Below the pieces are notes generated by a model. The model was not told where the DNA came from. It worked only from the letters and a program-made list of their open reading frames with translations, and ran no database searches. Below, piece after piece: positions 1-11,463 of a stretch of DNA of 64,000 nt (the first letter of the stretch is position 1; the number at the start of each line of letters is the position of its first letter). Made by a program: the position numbers and the translations under genes. Source of the stretch: Alectoria sarmentosa (taxonomy: Eukaryota > Ascomycota > Lecanoromycetes > Lecanorales > Parmeliaceae). The stretch lies in the NCBI GenBank assembly GCA_009733775.1, contig WOGZ01000143.1:19085-83084 (forward strand). The letters are read 5' to 3'.

Positions 1-1154
1 ATTATGCGGGCGAGAAGTCCATCTTCTTGGCAGTCTGGCGGGAATATAGGCACTAATCGGAATGCTCGCAGGGTGCCAGGGATCAGTGGATACTTCCGCG
101 CCAATAGCATACAAATCTCGGCAGCATGAGTACATGACCTCGCATACAGTCTTTCCTATACATATGGTGGTATAGGCCGAGTGGTGGGGGATATGGATAT
201 GGTTGGTCAAGAGTGAGTATGTGGTGGAATAAATGTACGTCATGGAACTTGGATCGCTACTTTAATGCAGGTCCAGTCCCACTCAAAGCCCTATATTGAG
301 GGGCGCTTCAGACCCTAAATAAAGTACTTGCTGTCAATGACAGGCAAGTAAGTACTGTACAGACCATCTCCAGCCAAGTCTCGCATGACTAATCTTTTCG
401 TCTCATCCAATCGGAAGCAAAGGCAGCGGCCTGGATTCCATTTCCTTTCACGTGCAATGATCGTCGTCTGCATCCGGCTTAGCTTGCACAACGGTGACCG
501 AGATCCGCAGCGTTGAATTACCATCTTGTCCTTTTCTTGCCCTTCCCCAACTCTGACATATTTTCCTACCCTTTCTTGCAAGATCAATCGCCTAGATTGA
601 GAAGAGGCGTCGTTACTCCGTCTTATTATTACTATTCACAGCATTCCTCGTCAACAGAGTCCCCATCCGGACAACCAACTCTGTGGATTGGATTCCGGTG
701 ACCTTGTCCGACGGGAGCCTGTTCCTCGACTTACCGCATTTGGGACCATGAGTCAGCTAGTGTCGGTAGGCTTCGTAGGACATTCATTCCAACACCGAGC
801 TCACTGCAGGCATCTTCGGTCAAAATACAACTACCATCTACATGTCTCGCTACGAACGATCTACTTCCCAGAGAATCCAGGTTGTATCGTCTTCAAGGAC
901 ATAGCTCGACTTGGATACCTGCTTGGAGCGGACAAGTGCCCACAGACTCCCACGCTGAACTTGGAATTAGCAGGTTGAATGCACGAGCCCAGTGCTGATT
1001 ACCTAGGATTAGCAGATAAAGCATCTCCGTTCTCGCGTCCAACCCCTTTCCCGCGTGCAAAACGACAGGTCTCGACCAGGAGGCGAAGCATAGCTATGCT
1101 TTCTTTGGTCACCTATAACTAGCAACAAGAATTCAGGGGGGCAGGCTGCCTCTC
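1..1154. other. intergenic, no gene recognised
   Basis: Only short overlapping reading frames on both strands occur here, and none has a recognisable domain or a credible exon-intron structure. I see nothing that can be annotated. Confidence 0.5.
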
Positions 1155-1750
1155 CTATTCGCTAAAGGTACAAGCAGCTGATGATTCCAAAAGTACTGGT
1201 TCCAGGGTCAGACGCGTCGAAGGTTGGTACCATTGGTACGGAGGCATGTCCAAGGAGCACTCTGAGTCTACGACACTCGAAGCCATCGCGCGTTCTTGGA
1301 AGTCCACACTCTCGTTCATTTGGCAAGACTTGAATAAATCAGAGACAACGAATCCCACCTCCTTCCTCCTCGAAACCCTTTCCAAATATGAGCACAAAGC
1401 CCGATTGAACCTTTGCTTTCCCCAAGCCAGGTGTTGCAGCAGGTGCAAAGGTAAGGTTCTTGATGTTCTCCTTTCTCTGCCTTCGCGCCAAATTATCAGC
1501 CAGCGGTATAGCGACTCGAGTCATGGTTTCTTCAAACCGCTTGTTACATTCTGACATGACTCGCAAAGACTTTCTCCGCGTTGAGTGACCCGTTTTCGTA
1601 GTCTCCTTGCAACCAGTCGAGTTCGTGCGTTTTGCCAAAAAGGATCTATACCAAAGCGGCCATTTTCACAAGAGCTAAGGAAGAGTTCCACGCAAAGGCT
1701 TCTTAGTTTCCCTGATTGCGATGGCTGTTGCTGTTGCTTGCAAATCAATC
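1155..1750 (-). pseudogene. remnant of an unidentified coding gene
   Basis: Two minus-strand frames read as parts of one polar, Arg-rich protein. The upstream frame contains GIDPFWQNARTRL, and the continuation in another frame contains SECNKRFEETMTRVAIPLA. The break between them lies near 1585, and no start-to-stop reading frame survives. I do not recognise the family. It may be an exon of a longer decayed gene. The protein-like composition is visible; that it was once a gene is inference. Confidence 0.35.
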
Positions 1751-2868
1751 AAATCAAACTAGGGAGATAGATCCAATAGTAGCAACGAAAGCTTTGAAGT
1801 GGTCTACAACACTCAAAGTACTTAGCAATTGAGAAGAAACTCCGTCTGCATCCCTTGCGGTACAGCCTCACCGAGATCTGGCGAGCCTAATTCCCAACCC
1901 TTCTCAAATGATAGTCAAACACCAAGTCAAAACCTTGCATGCCACGGCAAGGTAGCAACATATGATAATAAAGCCAATGTTCGAAGATCCTCTTCTACGA
2001 ACGAAAGATCCAGTAGTGCTGTATACCAAGAGAAACGGAACCTTACCATGAAGCAGGCCTCGCCCTCATGACTAAACGCCCGCTGGGAGATTTGGTCCAG
2101 GTCTCCAGAATGAAGGAAAAGCTCTGCTGTACCTGCTCTTCTGATTACATAACCCTCGCTGTGAGCATATGTCTATATTTAAATCGAAGTCCTATAACCA
2201 CCTAGCAAGTCCCTGGCCTCACCAAAGCGACAAGTATCTAGGATTATATTCATCATGAACATATCCCCAACCGCTGCTCCTAGCGTCGAGAAAACCAGAC
2301 GCGCAAATCCACGGCACCTCCACTTCGGATAACGACGTCACCAGTAAACCCACCCAGCCTCCCTTCGCATTCCCATCTCCATCCTCAGCATTACACTCCA
2401 ACTTCAAAAACCTGTATGTGTAGGTGATTCCTACGCGGAGAGGACGTGCCCCTAGCCGAGAGACTAGGGTGGTGCTGTTATATATTGAGGATTTTGGGGG
2501 ATAATGCGGGCTGACCGTTGTGATCGTGGTGGCGGCGGGGGGACGAGGTATTGGGGTGAGTGAATGCTAGGAAGGGTCTATGTATCTAGCAGTTGTATTC
2601 CTCAGTCAAGGGGCATGTGGTTTGTAGATTGGATAGCAGAGAGAGGCAGAAAATATTTTGATACGCGCTATCCCATCTACGCATGCTAGAATTATTTAGG
2701 TTGGATCCTGCACTGGTCACGGCTATAGCACAAACACGACTGGAGCTTGAAGGAAAGAGGAGAGATCTTCAGCAAACCCGAAAGACCAAACGCCACAATG
2801 GAAGTATGTCGCATCAATGCCAACCGCCTAACGTCCTTCTGATTGCTGCTCTTGTGGGTTCCCGTGCC
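1751..2868. other. intergenic, no gene recognised
   Basis: This is the region downstream of the convergent AT-hook gene. A 62-codon minus frame at 2219-2407 is the only modest candidate, and it has no recognisable domain. Nothing else can be supported. Confidence 0.45.
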
Positions 2869-4488
2869 CTACTTCTTCCCTGCCTTCTTTTTGACGATAC
2901 CCACTGGCTTCGCGCCCTTGGTTGTAGCCTGCTCTTTCTTTGGTCTCCCACGCTTCCCTGATGACTCCGGCTTAGGGGCGTCGTCCTGTTCGGCTGCCTT
3001 TGGTCGTCCTCGCTTCTTGGGTGTTTCCACATGAGCATCCTGTTCGGCTGCCTTTGGTCGTCCTCGCTGCGTGGGTGTTTCCACGTGAGCGTCCTGTTCG
3101 GCTGCCTTTGGTCGTCCTCGCTTCTTGGGTGTTTCCACATGAGATGAGCCTTGTGGCACGGTGGCCTCGGCGATGTCCTCCTTCTTCTTTGGTTTGCCTC
3201 TCTTTTTTGGCGTATCTGCTGTAAATGCGACTACGGGCTCGGTGCCCTGTTCAGCTTCCTCTTCCTTCTTCGGCCTGCCTCTCTTCTTTGGTGTATCCGC
3301 CGTAGTCACGTCGGTTGGCTCGACAGCCCCAGCAGGCTCTGCTTCCTTGGCCGGTCTCCCTCGCTTCTTCGGCGTCTCCCTTGTTTTTTCACCTTGATTT
3401 ACGGGCGCCGCAGCACCCTTTGTTCGCCCATCAGAATCTCTTTTTCTGATCGAATGCGGTGACGTATGATATTTGGTAGGGGCACTTACTTGCTTCGATG
3501 AGCCTCGCTTTACAGCTGCATCCTCTTTTGAGGCGCGTTGTGATTTGACCTGTTGTACTGACCCTTGTTCCTTCTTCGGCCTGCCTCGCTTCTTCGGCGA
3601 TTCATCTTCGGTAGCATTCTTTTGCTTGATAGTGTGTGTAGACCCTTCTTCTTTCTTTGGCCTACCTCGCTTCTTAGATGGTTCGTCTGTGGGAGCATCC
3701 TGCTGGTTGACAGTGGCTGTAGAATGCTCCTCTTTCTTCCGCTGGCCTCGTTGTTTCTTGACATGCTTGGTCTCCGTTTCCGTGGGATCATCGTCACGCT
3801 TCCGCTTGGGTAGGGGAGCCTTTGAGGATGTGGGCGCATTTGTGTCATCGGCTACTGGTGGAGCACTCTGCTCTGGTTCGACGCTGGCTGCTCCTGACTT
3901 CGATGTAGCGCGGTCGGCGATTTGTGGGGCCGAGGCTTTCCCCTTCGTCTTGGTCGGCATCTTTGCAGGTTGCGGGGTGATGCTAGTTCTTTGGTTCAGC
4001 CCTGCGTGATTAATGACTGGGGTAGGGTCCCGCTGAGGTTTGCTTGTAAATTGCGCAGGCTCAGTAGAGGGCAAAGGTGAGTCTTGGGGTTGGGTATCGT
4101 CCTCGGGGACGTGTAGATGGTCATTTGACGCGCCGTCGAGTGAGAAACTGTCGTAATGAGACTTTGTCACGGGGTCGCTAGCTTTGACGGGCCCCAGGAG
4201 ACTGTCGTCTGTTGCCTCCTGTTCGCGATCCGGCGAGTCCCGATCGGATGATAGATCCATAGGATAGTCATGCTGTTCAGCCATCATGGGGCCATTGCCA
4301 TTTGATGCTTGACGTGCCCAAACAGCTTCGGGTTGTGATGATTCGAAGGGGGAGAAAGGTGGAGGTGTAGAGTCACGAATGGGAAGGCTGGGAGCTGCAA
4401 GTGAACTATCCGAGGGCATCATTGAGAGATCTGTGTCTTCAGCTTGATTTGCACCAGGAGTCAAAGCGCTTCGTATTGTAGAAAGCAT
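2869..4488 (-). CDS. multi-AT-hook nuclear protein
   Basis: A single-exon frame of 539 codons. The N-terminal ~180 residues are Ser/Pro/Asp-rich and probably disordered. From about residue 225 a Lys/Arg-rich region carries nine AT-hook cores of RGRP type, one of which is RGKP, usually as KKRGRPKK. AT-hooks bind the minor groove of AT-rich DNA, so a chromatin-associated role is likely (family knowledge). Hooks 6-8 sit in three tandem 18-residue units with the core KAAEQDAHVETP, encoded by a 54-bp DNA repeat at about 2984-3143. The protein has no other domain, so it could be an architectural factor rather than a classical transcription factor. The frame is open and intact. The C terminus is very basic and ends KKKAGKK. 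Confidence 0.85.
   Translation of the reverse strand: MLSTIRSALTPGANQAEDTDLSMMPSDSSLAAPSLPIRDSTPPPFSPFESSQPEAVWARQASNGNGPMMAEQHDYPMDLSSDRDSPDREQEATDDSLLGPVKASDPVTKSHYDSFSLDGASNDHLHVPEDDTQPQDSPLPSTEPAQFTSKPQRDPTPVINHAGLNQRTSITPQPAKMPTKTKGKASAPQIADRATSKSGAASVEPEQSAPPVADDTNAPTSSKAPLPKRKRDDDPTETETKHVKKQRGQRKKEEHSTATVNQQDAPTDEPSKKRGRPKKEEGSTHTIKQKNATEDESPKKRGRPKKEQGSVQQVKSQRASKEDAAVKRGSSKQVSAPTKYHTSPHSIRKRDSDGRTKGAAAPVNQGEKTRETPKKRGRPAKEAEPAGAVEPTDVTTADTPKKRGRPKKEEEAEQGTEPVVAFTADTPKKRGKPKKKEDIAEATVPQGSSHVETPKKRGRPKAAEQDAHVETPTQRGRPKAAEQDAHVETPKKRGRPKAAEQDDAPKPESSGKRGRPKKEQATTKGAKPVGIVKKKAGKK
2984..3143 (-). repeat. 54-bp coding tandem repeat, three units
   Basis: Three head-to-tail units of 54 bp encode the 18-residue AT-hook-plus-linker module. 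The units are nearly identical; the middle one reads TQRGRP instead of KKRGRP. Such a repeat is likely to vary in copy number between strains. Confidence 0.8.
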
Positions 4489-5555
4489 CGTTCCAATAAG
4501 TTCACATGAGCGACTGTTAAGGTGTGAGGGTATCAGTGTTGAGGAAGATTGGTGTTGTCACTGAATTTTCGGGTTAGACTAATTGACGACCGCTAAAGCT
4601 TCGGCCAATCATTACGCGCCAGTTGACGCTAGTCCATCCGCTCAAGATCTCCTCATTTTACATGAACGTCTTCACTCACTGAGATCTTTTATTGAAACAT
4701 CGTTCAATCATAATAACAATCAATACTACCTCGAATCAAAATGTATCTGTATCATAATACCCCCACTGCTCTCCGGGATGTGCTTTTCGAATCAGTCATT
4801 ATTTCTATGCTGAGTACCTCTTCTCCATACTCATCCGGACCACGATACTTGACTTCCTGTGTCTCTTTCGAGGGCTGCTTCGCTAGCAGAGTGATATACC
4901 TTGCTAGCGAAAGCCTGGGCGGATGAAACAGTCTCCGTAGCATTCCAGAACCCTATACGTCAATAGCAGCTAGAGAAGGTCTGAAAATTGCATGTTATTA
5001 AACCCATCAGCTCGTCAGGCTGCCCTGAATACAAGATTTTATCCTCCACTGTCCTCATCGCAGCGCCTCCTCGCTTTTTCATTGTCTAATGCAAAGACGC
5101 TGCATTACTCACTGTTGCTACTGAGCCTAGGTTTTTTCAGCGTGAATACTATGACATGTTGCAAGGGCAATACACGGTGGGTGAGCAACATGTTGAACTA
5201 AAGAGGAGTCTACGAAGTATCTTCTACTCAACAACGAGGCTGGTTTCGAGTCGGACTCTCATCATAAGCGAGCGAACTCCAACTCCAGAATGTGCTCCAA
5301 GGCATAGACAAAATCAATTACCACCCCTAGTTCCTGGCATCTTCTACTTGTCTCACGAAGTCAGAGATGAAATTAATCTGTTCTAATAGTCTGCTCTAGG
5401 CTAGCAATCTGCGCGCTCGTACAGTGGGCTACATCATGGTGTTAGATACTCCGGTCTTACAACATTCTTAGCCAATCACAATTTCACCTCATACTCGTCA
5501 TGGCTCTACAGCAGCCTAGGTATTCTCAACATGTCACCCTATCCCTATCCACCGG
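4489..5555. other. intergenic, no gene recognised
   Basis: This holds the upstream side of the AT-hook gene and a stretch with only short shadow frames. The first ~100 bp presumably contain its promoter and 5' UTR. Nothing else is seen. Confidence 0.45.
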
Positions 5556-6380
5556 CTAGATCTTGTCGCTTATCGCACATCGCCGTTGCAAGCCCCTATT
5601 GAATGAGTCGATCTTTTCGAAGCACTCATCATACTACGCAGTTACAGGGAATGGCCCCCTCGTAAAAGCAACACACATCTCCTCCAACACAAACTTCCAC
5701 AGCCTGCAATCATTACCACCATCTTCCCACACCTCCATCACCGTGCTAGATACAACGAGTGTGCTCTGCCCGGCTTCACGAGCCATCGCAAATGCTTCTC
5801 TTAGCTCCTCGGTCATCAAACGTTGAATGCCGTCAATCTCGAGACAATTGGCTGCGGCGAAAATGCGATAGAGAAGGGTGCAAGCGTCTTGGACGCCGGT
5901 GGGACCGCCAGTGCTAATAAGTGGGTGAGAACAGCGAGCTTATTCTCGCACATCCAGCGGCAGATGTGTACAAAGGCGACTGGGTCGTTGTCTGGTAGTG
6001 ACAGGGTAAAGTTCTTGCCGAGGACACGGGTAGCGAAGGGGGAGTGATGGATGAGCAAGCGTTTGAGATCGTGATAAGTTTTGCCTCTTTGCCGACCCGG
6101 ACTGAGGCCGCTGGTCCCTTTATGAGTCTATGGATGTGAATGATATCATCAGAGATGTAGGAGAGATGGTGACATGCTCGATGTGAATCAAGGTGCGAAC
6201 TGTGATCCCCTCTTCTGCGAAGTCGGGAATGGGTTGTGTTCCCATAGCCTCTGGCTCTTGCGTGTTGAATAGAATATCCTCTGGCTCCTGTACATCGACG
6301 GTGGTACCCTCGTCCTCGAAAACAGCTGGGCCAAGGGCTCTGCTGGGACTCGCAAAGGGCATGACTCTCCTCAGAATCAA
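5556..6380 (-). pseudogene. BTB/POZ-domain gene, broken
   Basis: Three minus-strand frames form one BTB-type protein. An acidic N-terminal part (about 6362 down to 6120, starting MPFASPSRALG) ends at a TAA. The next frame contains SPFATRVLGKNFTLSLPDND and VAFVHICRWMCENKLA, the typical strand-helix end of a fungal BTB fold. After a frame change near 5893 it continues with a segment containing RIFAAANCLEI and LMTEELREAF, the usual post-BTB helices. A TAG at 5634-5636 then interrupts the frame. BTB proteins are adaptors, for example for Cullin-3, but fungal orphan versions are mostly uncharacterised. Two frame changes and one stop make a functional product unlikely unless the assembly contains errors. 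Confidence 0.6.
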
Positions 6381-7100
6381 GTCATACTGACGGTTTTCTT
6401 AGAAGGGTGGAAATTAGCGTGTAAGCGATGAGCAGAGTCTGAGGAAGTTTTGAAGCTTGAAGAATGCATTTTAAAGGAATGATGAAGTGTCGTGAGACAG
6501 CGTCGATGCATATTTATGTTTCTTATTGTCAAAACATACTAAAGTAACGAATCGTTAGCCTACAACATCTTTCCCTATCCACGACACCATCCAAAATATC
6601 AACACGCATAAGAAGACCATCACTGTGACCCCAGCAATCCACAACCCACTCCTTTGTTTATCCACGTGTTGACACGATCACAAGTTCAATGAGATAAAGA
6701 CAACACCCAAAAAATGCAACTACCTCATCATCCAAACCCCAGTCCCAACCGCTTCGCCATCATCATCCATCGCTCAAGAACACGAAGCCCTCAGCTCAAA
6801 GGCACTGATTTCGTCAAGGTCAGTAACAGCGTGAGAATGTACCTTCCCCACAGCGAGGATTTCAGATCCTTGCGAAGCCGATTTGATCACGAAGAGCAAT
6901 AATCCCGCATGCACTTTCATCCATTATCGTGAGTGAAAAGAAGAAATTCGGCGAGAGAATGTTGCCGTTTTACTAAAAGTGAATTTTTCAAGCCGTCATT
7001 CCTTTCAAGATTGGTTGTCAGAGAATTGTATGCCCCTCAATTTGATTATAGATCACGGCCTCTAGAAAAGAAAAACCCCCCGTTGATGATTTCTCTTCCG
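6381..7100. other. intergenic, no gene recognised
   Basis: No coding signal. It runs into the pyrimidine-rich region that follows. Confidence 0.45.
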
Positions 7101-8799
7101 AGTCCGATCCCAAACACTCCCAACCCTCTAATCCCCTGAAAAGCCTCCTCCTCAGACGTCAACAACCCCCACGACCCTCTTTTACCCCTAGGACCCTCCA
7201 TCCTGCAAACACCAACACCACCACCGCCCCCCTCCCCCCCTGTCGTCTAGAACTTAGCAACCCATCATCCACACCCCCCCCCCCCCCCCCCCCCCCCTTC
7301 CCTCTTTGGTGAAACCCTCATCAAATCTCCCAGCAGAACTATCCATCCCCGTCCCCGTCCCCAGCCCCATCTCCACCCACCCATCCATCCCCATCCCCTA
7401 TCCCCACTCCAGCACCCCCTCTCCACCTCTCCACCTCTTCAAACCAGCCTCAACACATCACCCAAGCAACCCACACGCGACCCACTTCCACAAGCAAACA
7501 TCGATAATGACATTGCATTGGCACATAGCCATTTCTTTAACGGGATCGAATACGTTGTGCAGGTGGAATGTCATGTCACGATACATGGGCGATTCATGCG
7601 GCTTGTTTGTTCGCTGCAAAGCTCCTCTTGAAGATGCAGATGTTTCTGCAGGGTCTTATAATCGGGATATTGCTTTCCTTAGCGGTGCAATCAGAACCGC
7701 AGCGTCTTAATCGTAAATACCCATCGCAAGTCCTTGCGCTGGCCAGGGATCCATAGCTTGGGCATTGAATGTCACCGAAACCTCCCAGCGTCATAAATCA
7801 AACCTGTCCATATCCTCCCATATCCACGCTCTCCCTTCCCAACCCTTCCCAACCCTTCCCAACCCTTCCCAACCCAACCTCCCCCCCAAAAAAACCTCAC
7901 GCTCTAGCATCTCTCAGATCCCCGGCTGCAAAACTCTCCAAACATTCTGCGCCCTGCACCTCTTCGCCTTCACCAACAACCGCATCTCTGACTCCCGCCA
8001 TCAAGTACGCTTTTCCCATTCTCAATCCCCCACCGAAAGCAGGAGCCTCCCCAGTCCCCGTCCATACCCTCCCTCTGCCCCAAAATTCCATCAGAAAAAT
8101 ATGTCATCCCCTCCCTCCCATGCACTAAATCATCACCCCCTCCCTCCCTCCCTCCGATCCCCAACCTCGTCACCCACCTCACCCACCTCACCCCAAACCC
8201 CTCCCCCCTCCCTCCAATCCCCCAAACCAACCATCCCCAAACCCCAATCCCTCCCTTCACCCCCCCCACACCTCACAAGCAGTCAAAAACCCAAAAAGCT
8301 TCCACCCACATTCCAAACCCCAATAAATCCAGTAGCGGAATCTCTCCAATCTAGCCCGTCAAAACTCGCCACGAAAACGTGAAAAAGCCCACCACCACCA
8401 CCACCCCAGGCCAAGAATCCAAAATATATATATATCCACATGCATGACCCTTTCTCTCTCTCTCTCTCTCTCTCTCCGCGAACCAACCAAAACAAAACAA
8501 AACAAAACAAAGATCCAAATAAAGTCCCGGAGCAAGCACTTGCCACAGACAGAAGAAGCCAAAGAGCAAGCCACAATGAAGCCAAAAGGGAAGAAGCCGC
8601 CCGCAAGCTACACCATATCTCACCACCATACCCTATTACCCATCACCATAACCCATCCCCAGCCATCCCCAGCCATCCCCCTCCCCTCCATTCCCACCCC
8701 TCCCCTCCCCACCTCACTCCACCCCTCTCAACCCCAACACCAACACCAAACCCAACACCAATATCACACTCCCCAGCCATCCCATCACCTCTCCATCCA
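7101..8799. repeat. C-rich low-complexity region
   Basis: Strongly strand-biased CCC/CCA/TCC-rich DNA on the plus strand. It includes an uninterrupted C run at about 7276-7297, a 10-bp tandem repeat of type CCCAACCCTT at about 7835-7880, a CCA run at 8391-8405 and a CT run at 8454-8476. The long frames here are artefacts of base composition. It leads directly into the N gap. Confidence 0.8.
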
Positions 8800-9409
8800 N
8801 NNNNNNNNNNNNNNNNNNNNNNNNNNNNNNNNNNNNNNNNNNNNNNNNNNNNNNNNNNNNNNNNNNNNNNNNNNNNNNNNNNNNNNNNNNNNNNNNNNNN
8901 NNNNNNNNNNNNNNNNNNNNNNNNNNNNNNNNNNNNNNNNNNNNNNNNNNNNNNNNNNNNNNNNNNNNNNNNNNNNNNNNNNNNNNNNNNNNNNNNNNNN
9001 NNNNNNNNNNNNNNNNNNNNNNNNNNNNNNNNNNNNNNNNNNNNNNNNNNNNNNNNNNNNNNNNNNNNNNNNNNNNNNNNNNNNNNNNNNNNNNNNNNNN
9101 NNNNNNNNNNNNNNNNNNNNNNNNNNNNNNNNNNNNNNNNNNNNNNNNNNNNNNNNNNNNNNNNNNNNNNNNNNNNNNNNNNNNNNNNNNNNNNNNNNNN
9201 NNNNNNNNNNNNNNNNNNNNNNNNNNNNNNNNNNNNNNNNNNNNNNNNNNNNNNNNNNNNNNNNNNNNNNNNNNNNNNNNNNNNNNNNNNNNNNNNNNNN
9301 NNNNNNNNNNNNNNNNNNNNNNNNNNNNNNNNNNNNNNNNNNNNNNNNNNNNNNNNNNNNNNNNNNNNNNNNNNNNNNNNNNNNNNNNNNNNNNNNNNNN
9401 NNNNNNNNN
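8800..9409. other. assembly gap (N)
   Basis: Unknown bases. C-rich low-complexity sequence lies on its left, and GGA/GGT-rich runs lie on its right at about 9493-9522. This suggests that the gap reflects sequence that could not be read through. Its true length is unknown. Confidence 0.99.
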
Positions 9410-9750
9410 AATGAGGACGTTGGTTGCGAGGGCCATTTTTTTGTTCCTGTCGAGGGGGGGTGGGGGGTTTTTCGCGGGGTAGGATGCGAGAAGAGGAGGA
9501 GGAGGAGGAGGTGGTGGTGGGCGAGGTGTGGGTGCTGAAGGAGGCTGGAAGGTTTTGAAATGCCTGGGGTCATTGGAGGTGCTTAAATGGAGGAGAGGGT
9601 GTCAAGGGGTTTTTTGGAAAGCGGAGCAGCAGCGAAGATGTACATGTTCATTAGAGTCATAAATACCATAGCACTCAGCGCTCAAGTCATCGCTTTTATT
9701 TTCAATTCCAAAACCCAAATCAAATCGAATCAAATCAAATCAAATCAAAA
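9410..9750. other. gap flank and 3' side of the GMC gene
   Basis: Purine-rich microsatellite, then AATCA-type short repeats at about 9715-9750 immediately downstream of the GMC stop codon. No gene. Confidence 0.6.
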
Positions 9751-11424
9751 TCAATCGCCAATCAAAGCCCCAATCAACACCGCCGCCCTCTCCGCCGCAA
9801 TCATAATGCCCATCTGCGGATTGACGGTGAACGGCTCGACGATGGACGCATCCACGACATTCAGATTCGCCATACCGATGACCGTCGTATTCGCATCCAC
9901 ACACTGTCCAATCCGGCACGAGCTGGACCAATGGTTGACCTCCCCCTCCGTATACGCCGACGGCGTGGTGATGTAGCTCAGGATCTGCGCCTGGGTCGCA
10001 GCCGCCGGGATATTGAGCGGGGTGAGGCCCGACGCGGGCAGAGTGGCGAAGATGTTGTGGATGAAGGTCGCAATGTCCTGCGCGTCCTGCGGGTTGCTGA
10101 AGTAGACGCCCTGGGGCCCGGGGACGAAGTTGGAGTCGAGGACGACCTTGCCCGAGGATTTGAGGCCCGAGGTGCCGTAGATGTTGAGGGTGATGGTTTC
10201 GTTGTTGGTGTAGCCGTCGAAGCCGGCGGTGCCGATGGTGCCCTGCATGCCGGCTTTGGTGCCGTCGGCGTGCACGATGTAATCCCAGAAGACACTGATT
10301 TCGCCGGCGGAGGAGTACGGGCCCGAACGGCTTTTCAAGTATAGGGAGTCGTCGGCAGGGATGGGGTTGTTGTAGCTGTAGGTGTAGGATTGGACGGCGG
10401 GGCTAGAGAGTTCGATGAAGGTATTTGGGTTGTCGAAGAGGCCGGCACCGACGGCGGTGTTGTTGATCCAGGATGAGGAGGGGAGGGAACCGAGCTTGTT
10501 GGCTGCTTGGAGGCGTTCTAGGACGGCGGGGTCGCCGATGCCGGATTTCATCAAGAGCTCGGGAGATTTCAAGGCGCCGTTGCTGATGATGACTCTGCCG
10601 TTGGCGGCTAGAGAGACGGTGGATATGACACCGCTGGAGTTGGTGACGACGCCTGTAGCTACATTGCCTGTTCGAACGACGCGGTTGACCCAGACGCCGC
10701 TTTGCAGGTGGAAGTTTGAGCGGGTCAAGGCGGTTTGCAGGTAGCTGATCACGGGGCCGCCACGCTGGCCATTTTGGTAGTCGTAGATGGGATGGCCAAA
10801 GACTTTAGTCTTGTTCGCAGAGTCTGTATTGATGGCGACTTCGGAATAGCCGGCACCGGTGACCAGCCATTTCTTTGCGGCTGTATATCCGGATTGCTCA
10901 TATAGGATCTGATTCTCGGAAGTAATGTCGCTGGATGGCTGCGTCTGATAGAGGAGGTTGATAGACGGCAGGACATCAGCGTATTTCCAGCCCGTAGGAA
11001 AGTAGGTGTCAAAGTCGGACTGCGGTGGCTGAAAGAACAATCCAGCATTGATAGCGCTAGACCCACCGATGCAGCAACCGATGAAAGCGTTGACCTCGTT
11101 GGAGCCACAGGTCAAACTGGTGGGGCCGGAAAAGATGGTATTGTAGAGTCCCGGTACGTCGACACGGCTCAAGTTTGTGCCGACCAACCAGTTCGGTTTC
11201 TCGGTGCCTCCAGTGATGCCGTAGGATGGCCCACCTCCTTCCAGGAGAAGTACTTTCTTCTTCCCGCTCTCACTCAGCCGGCTGGCGGCGATGATTCCGG
11301 CGGGACCAGAGCCGACCACGATGACATCCCATAGAGTGGTAGCCCATGATTGAGGTTGAAGAGGAGAAGTATAGACCAAGCCAATGGCTTGGAGGAGAAA
11401 GAGGGAGCACAATAACTTAGCCAT
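9751..11424 (-). CDS. secreted GMC oxidoreductase, cellobiose-dehydrogenase-flavodomain-like
   Basis: An FAD-dependent enzyme of the glucose-methanol-choline family, about 557 residues, single exon. I chose the internal Met because MAKLLCSLFLLQAIGLVYTS is a clear signal peptide; a 13-residue longer start at 11463 would bury it. The dinucleotide-binding motif VIVVGSGPAG follows within about 35 residues. The C-terminal active-site region shows VNHWSSSCRIG (catalytic His) and NPQMGIMIAAERAA (second catalytic position Asn), the His/Asn pair typical of cellobiose dehydrogenase flavodomains (CAZy AA3_1-like). No haem domain precedes it and no cellulose-binding domain follows. It is expected to act outside the cell, oxidising a sugar or alcohol; the substrate cannot be read from the sequence. 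The frame is intact. Confidence 0.9.
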   Translation of the reverse strand: MAKLLCSLFLLQAIGLVYTSPLQPQSWATTLWDVIVVGSGPAGIIAASRLSESGKKKVLLLEGGGPSYGITGGTEKPNWLVGTNLSRVDVPGLYNTIFSGPTSLTCGSNEVNAFIGCCIGGSSAINAGLFFQPPQSDFDTYFPTGWKYADVLPSINLLYQTQPSSDITSENQILYEQSGYTAAKKWLVTGAGYSEVAINTDSANKTKVFGHPIYDYQNGQRGGPVISYLQTALTRSNFHLQSGVWVNRVVRTGNVATGVVTNSSGVISTVSLAANGRVIISNGALKSPELLMKSGIGDPAVLERLQAANKLGSLPSSSWINNTAVGAGLFDNPNTFIELSSPAVQSYTYSYNNPIPADDSLYLKSRSGPYSSAGEISVFWDYIVHADGTKAGMQGTIGTAGFDGYTNNETITLNIYGTSGLKSSGKVVLDSNFVPGPQGVYFSNPQDAQDIATFIHNIFATLPASGLTPLNIPAAATQAQILSYITTPSAYTEGEVNHWSSSCRIGQCVDANTTVIGMANLNVVDASIVEPFTVNPQMGIMIAAERAAVLIGALIGD

Positions 11425-11463
11425 GGAAAATGAATTCAGTGATTGGGCTTTGAATGAAATCAA

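Noticed and set aside
7835..7880. Telomere-like repeat
   Set aside because: The unit is CCCAACCCTT, not CCCTAA, and has only about four copies embedded in general C-rich DNA.
8440..9538. Long open frames across the gap
   Set aside because: They consist mostly of unknown bases and low-complexity flanks.
9931..10744. Plus-strand frames over the GMC gene
   Set aside because: They are shadows of the minus-strand coding sequence, with no signal of their own.
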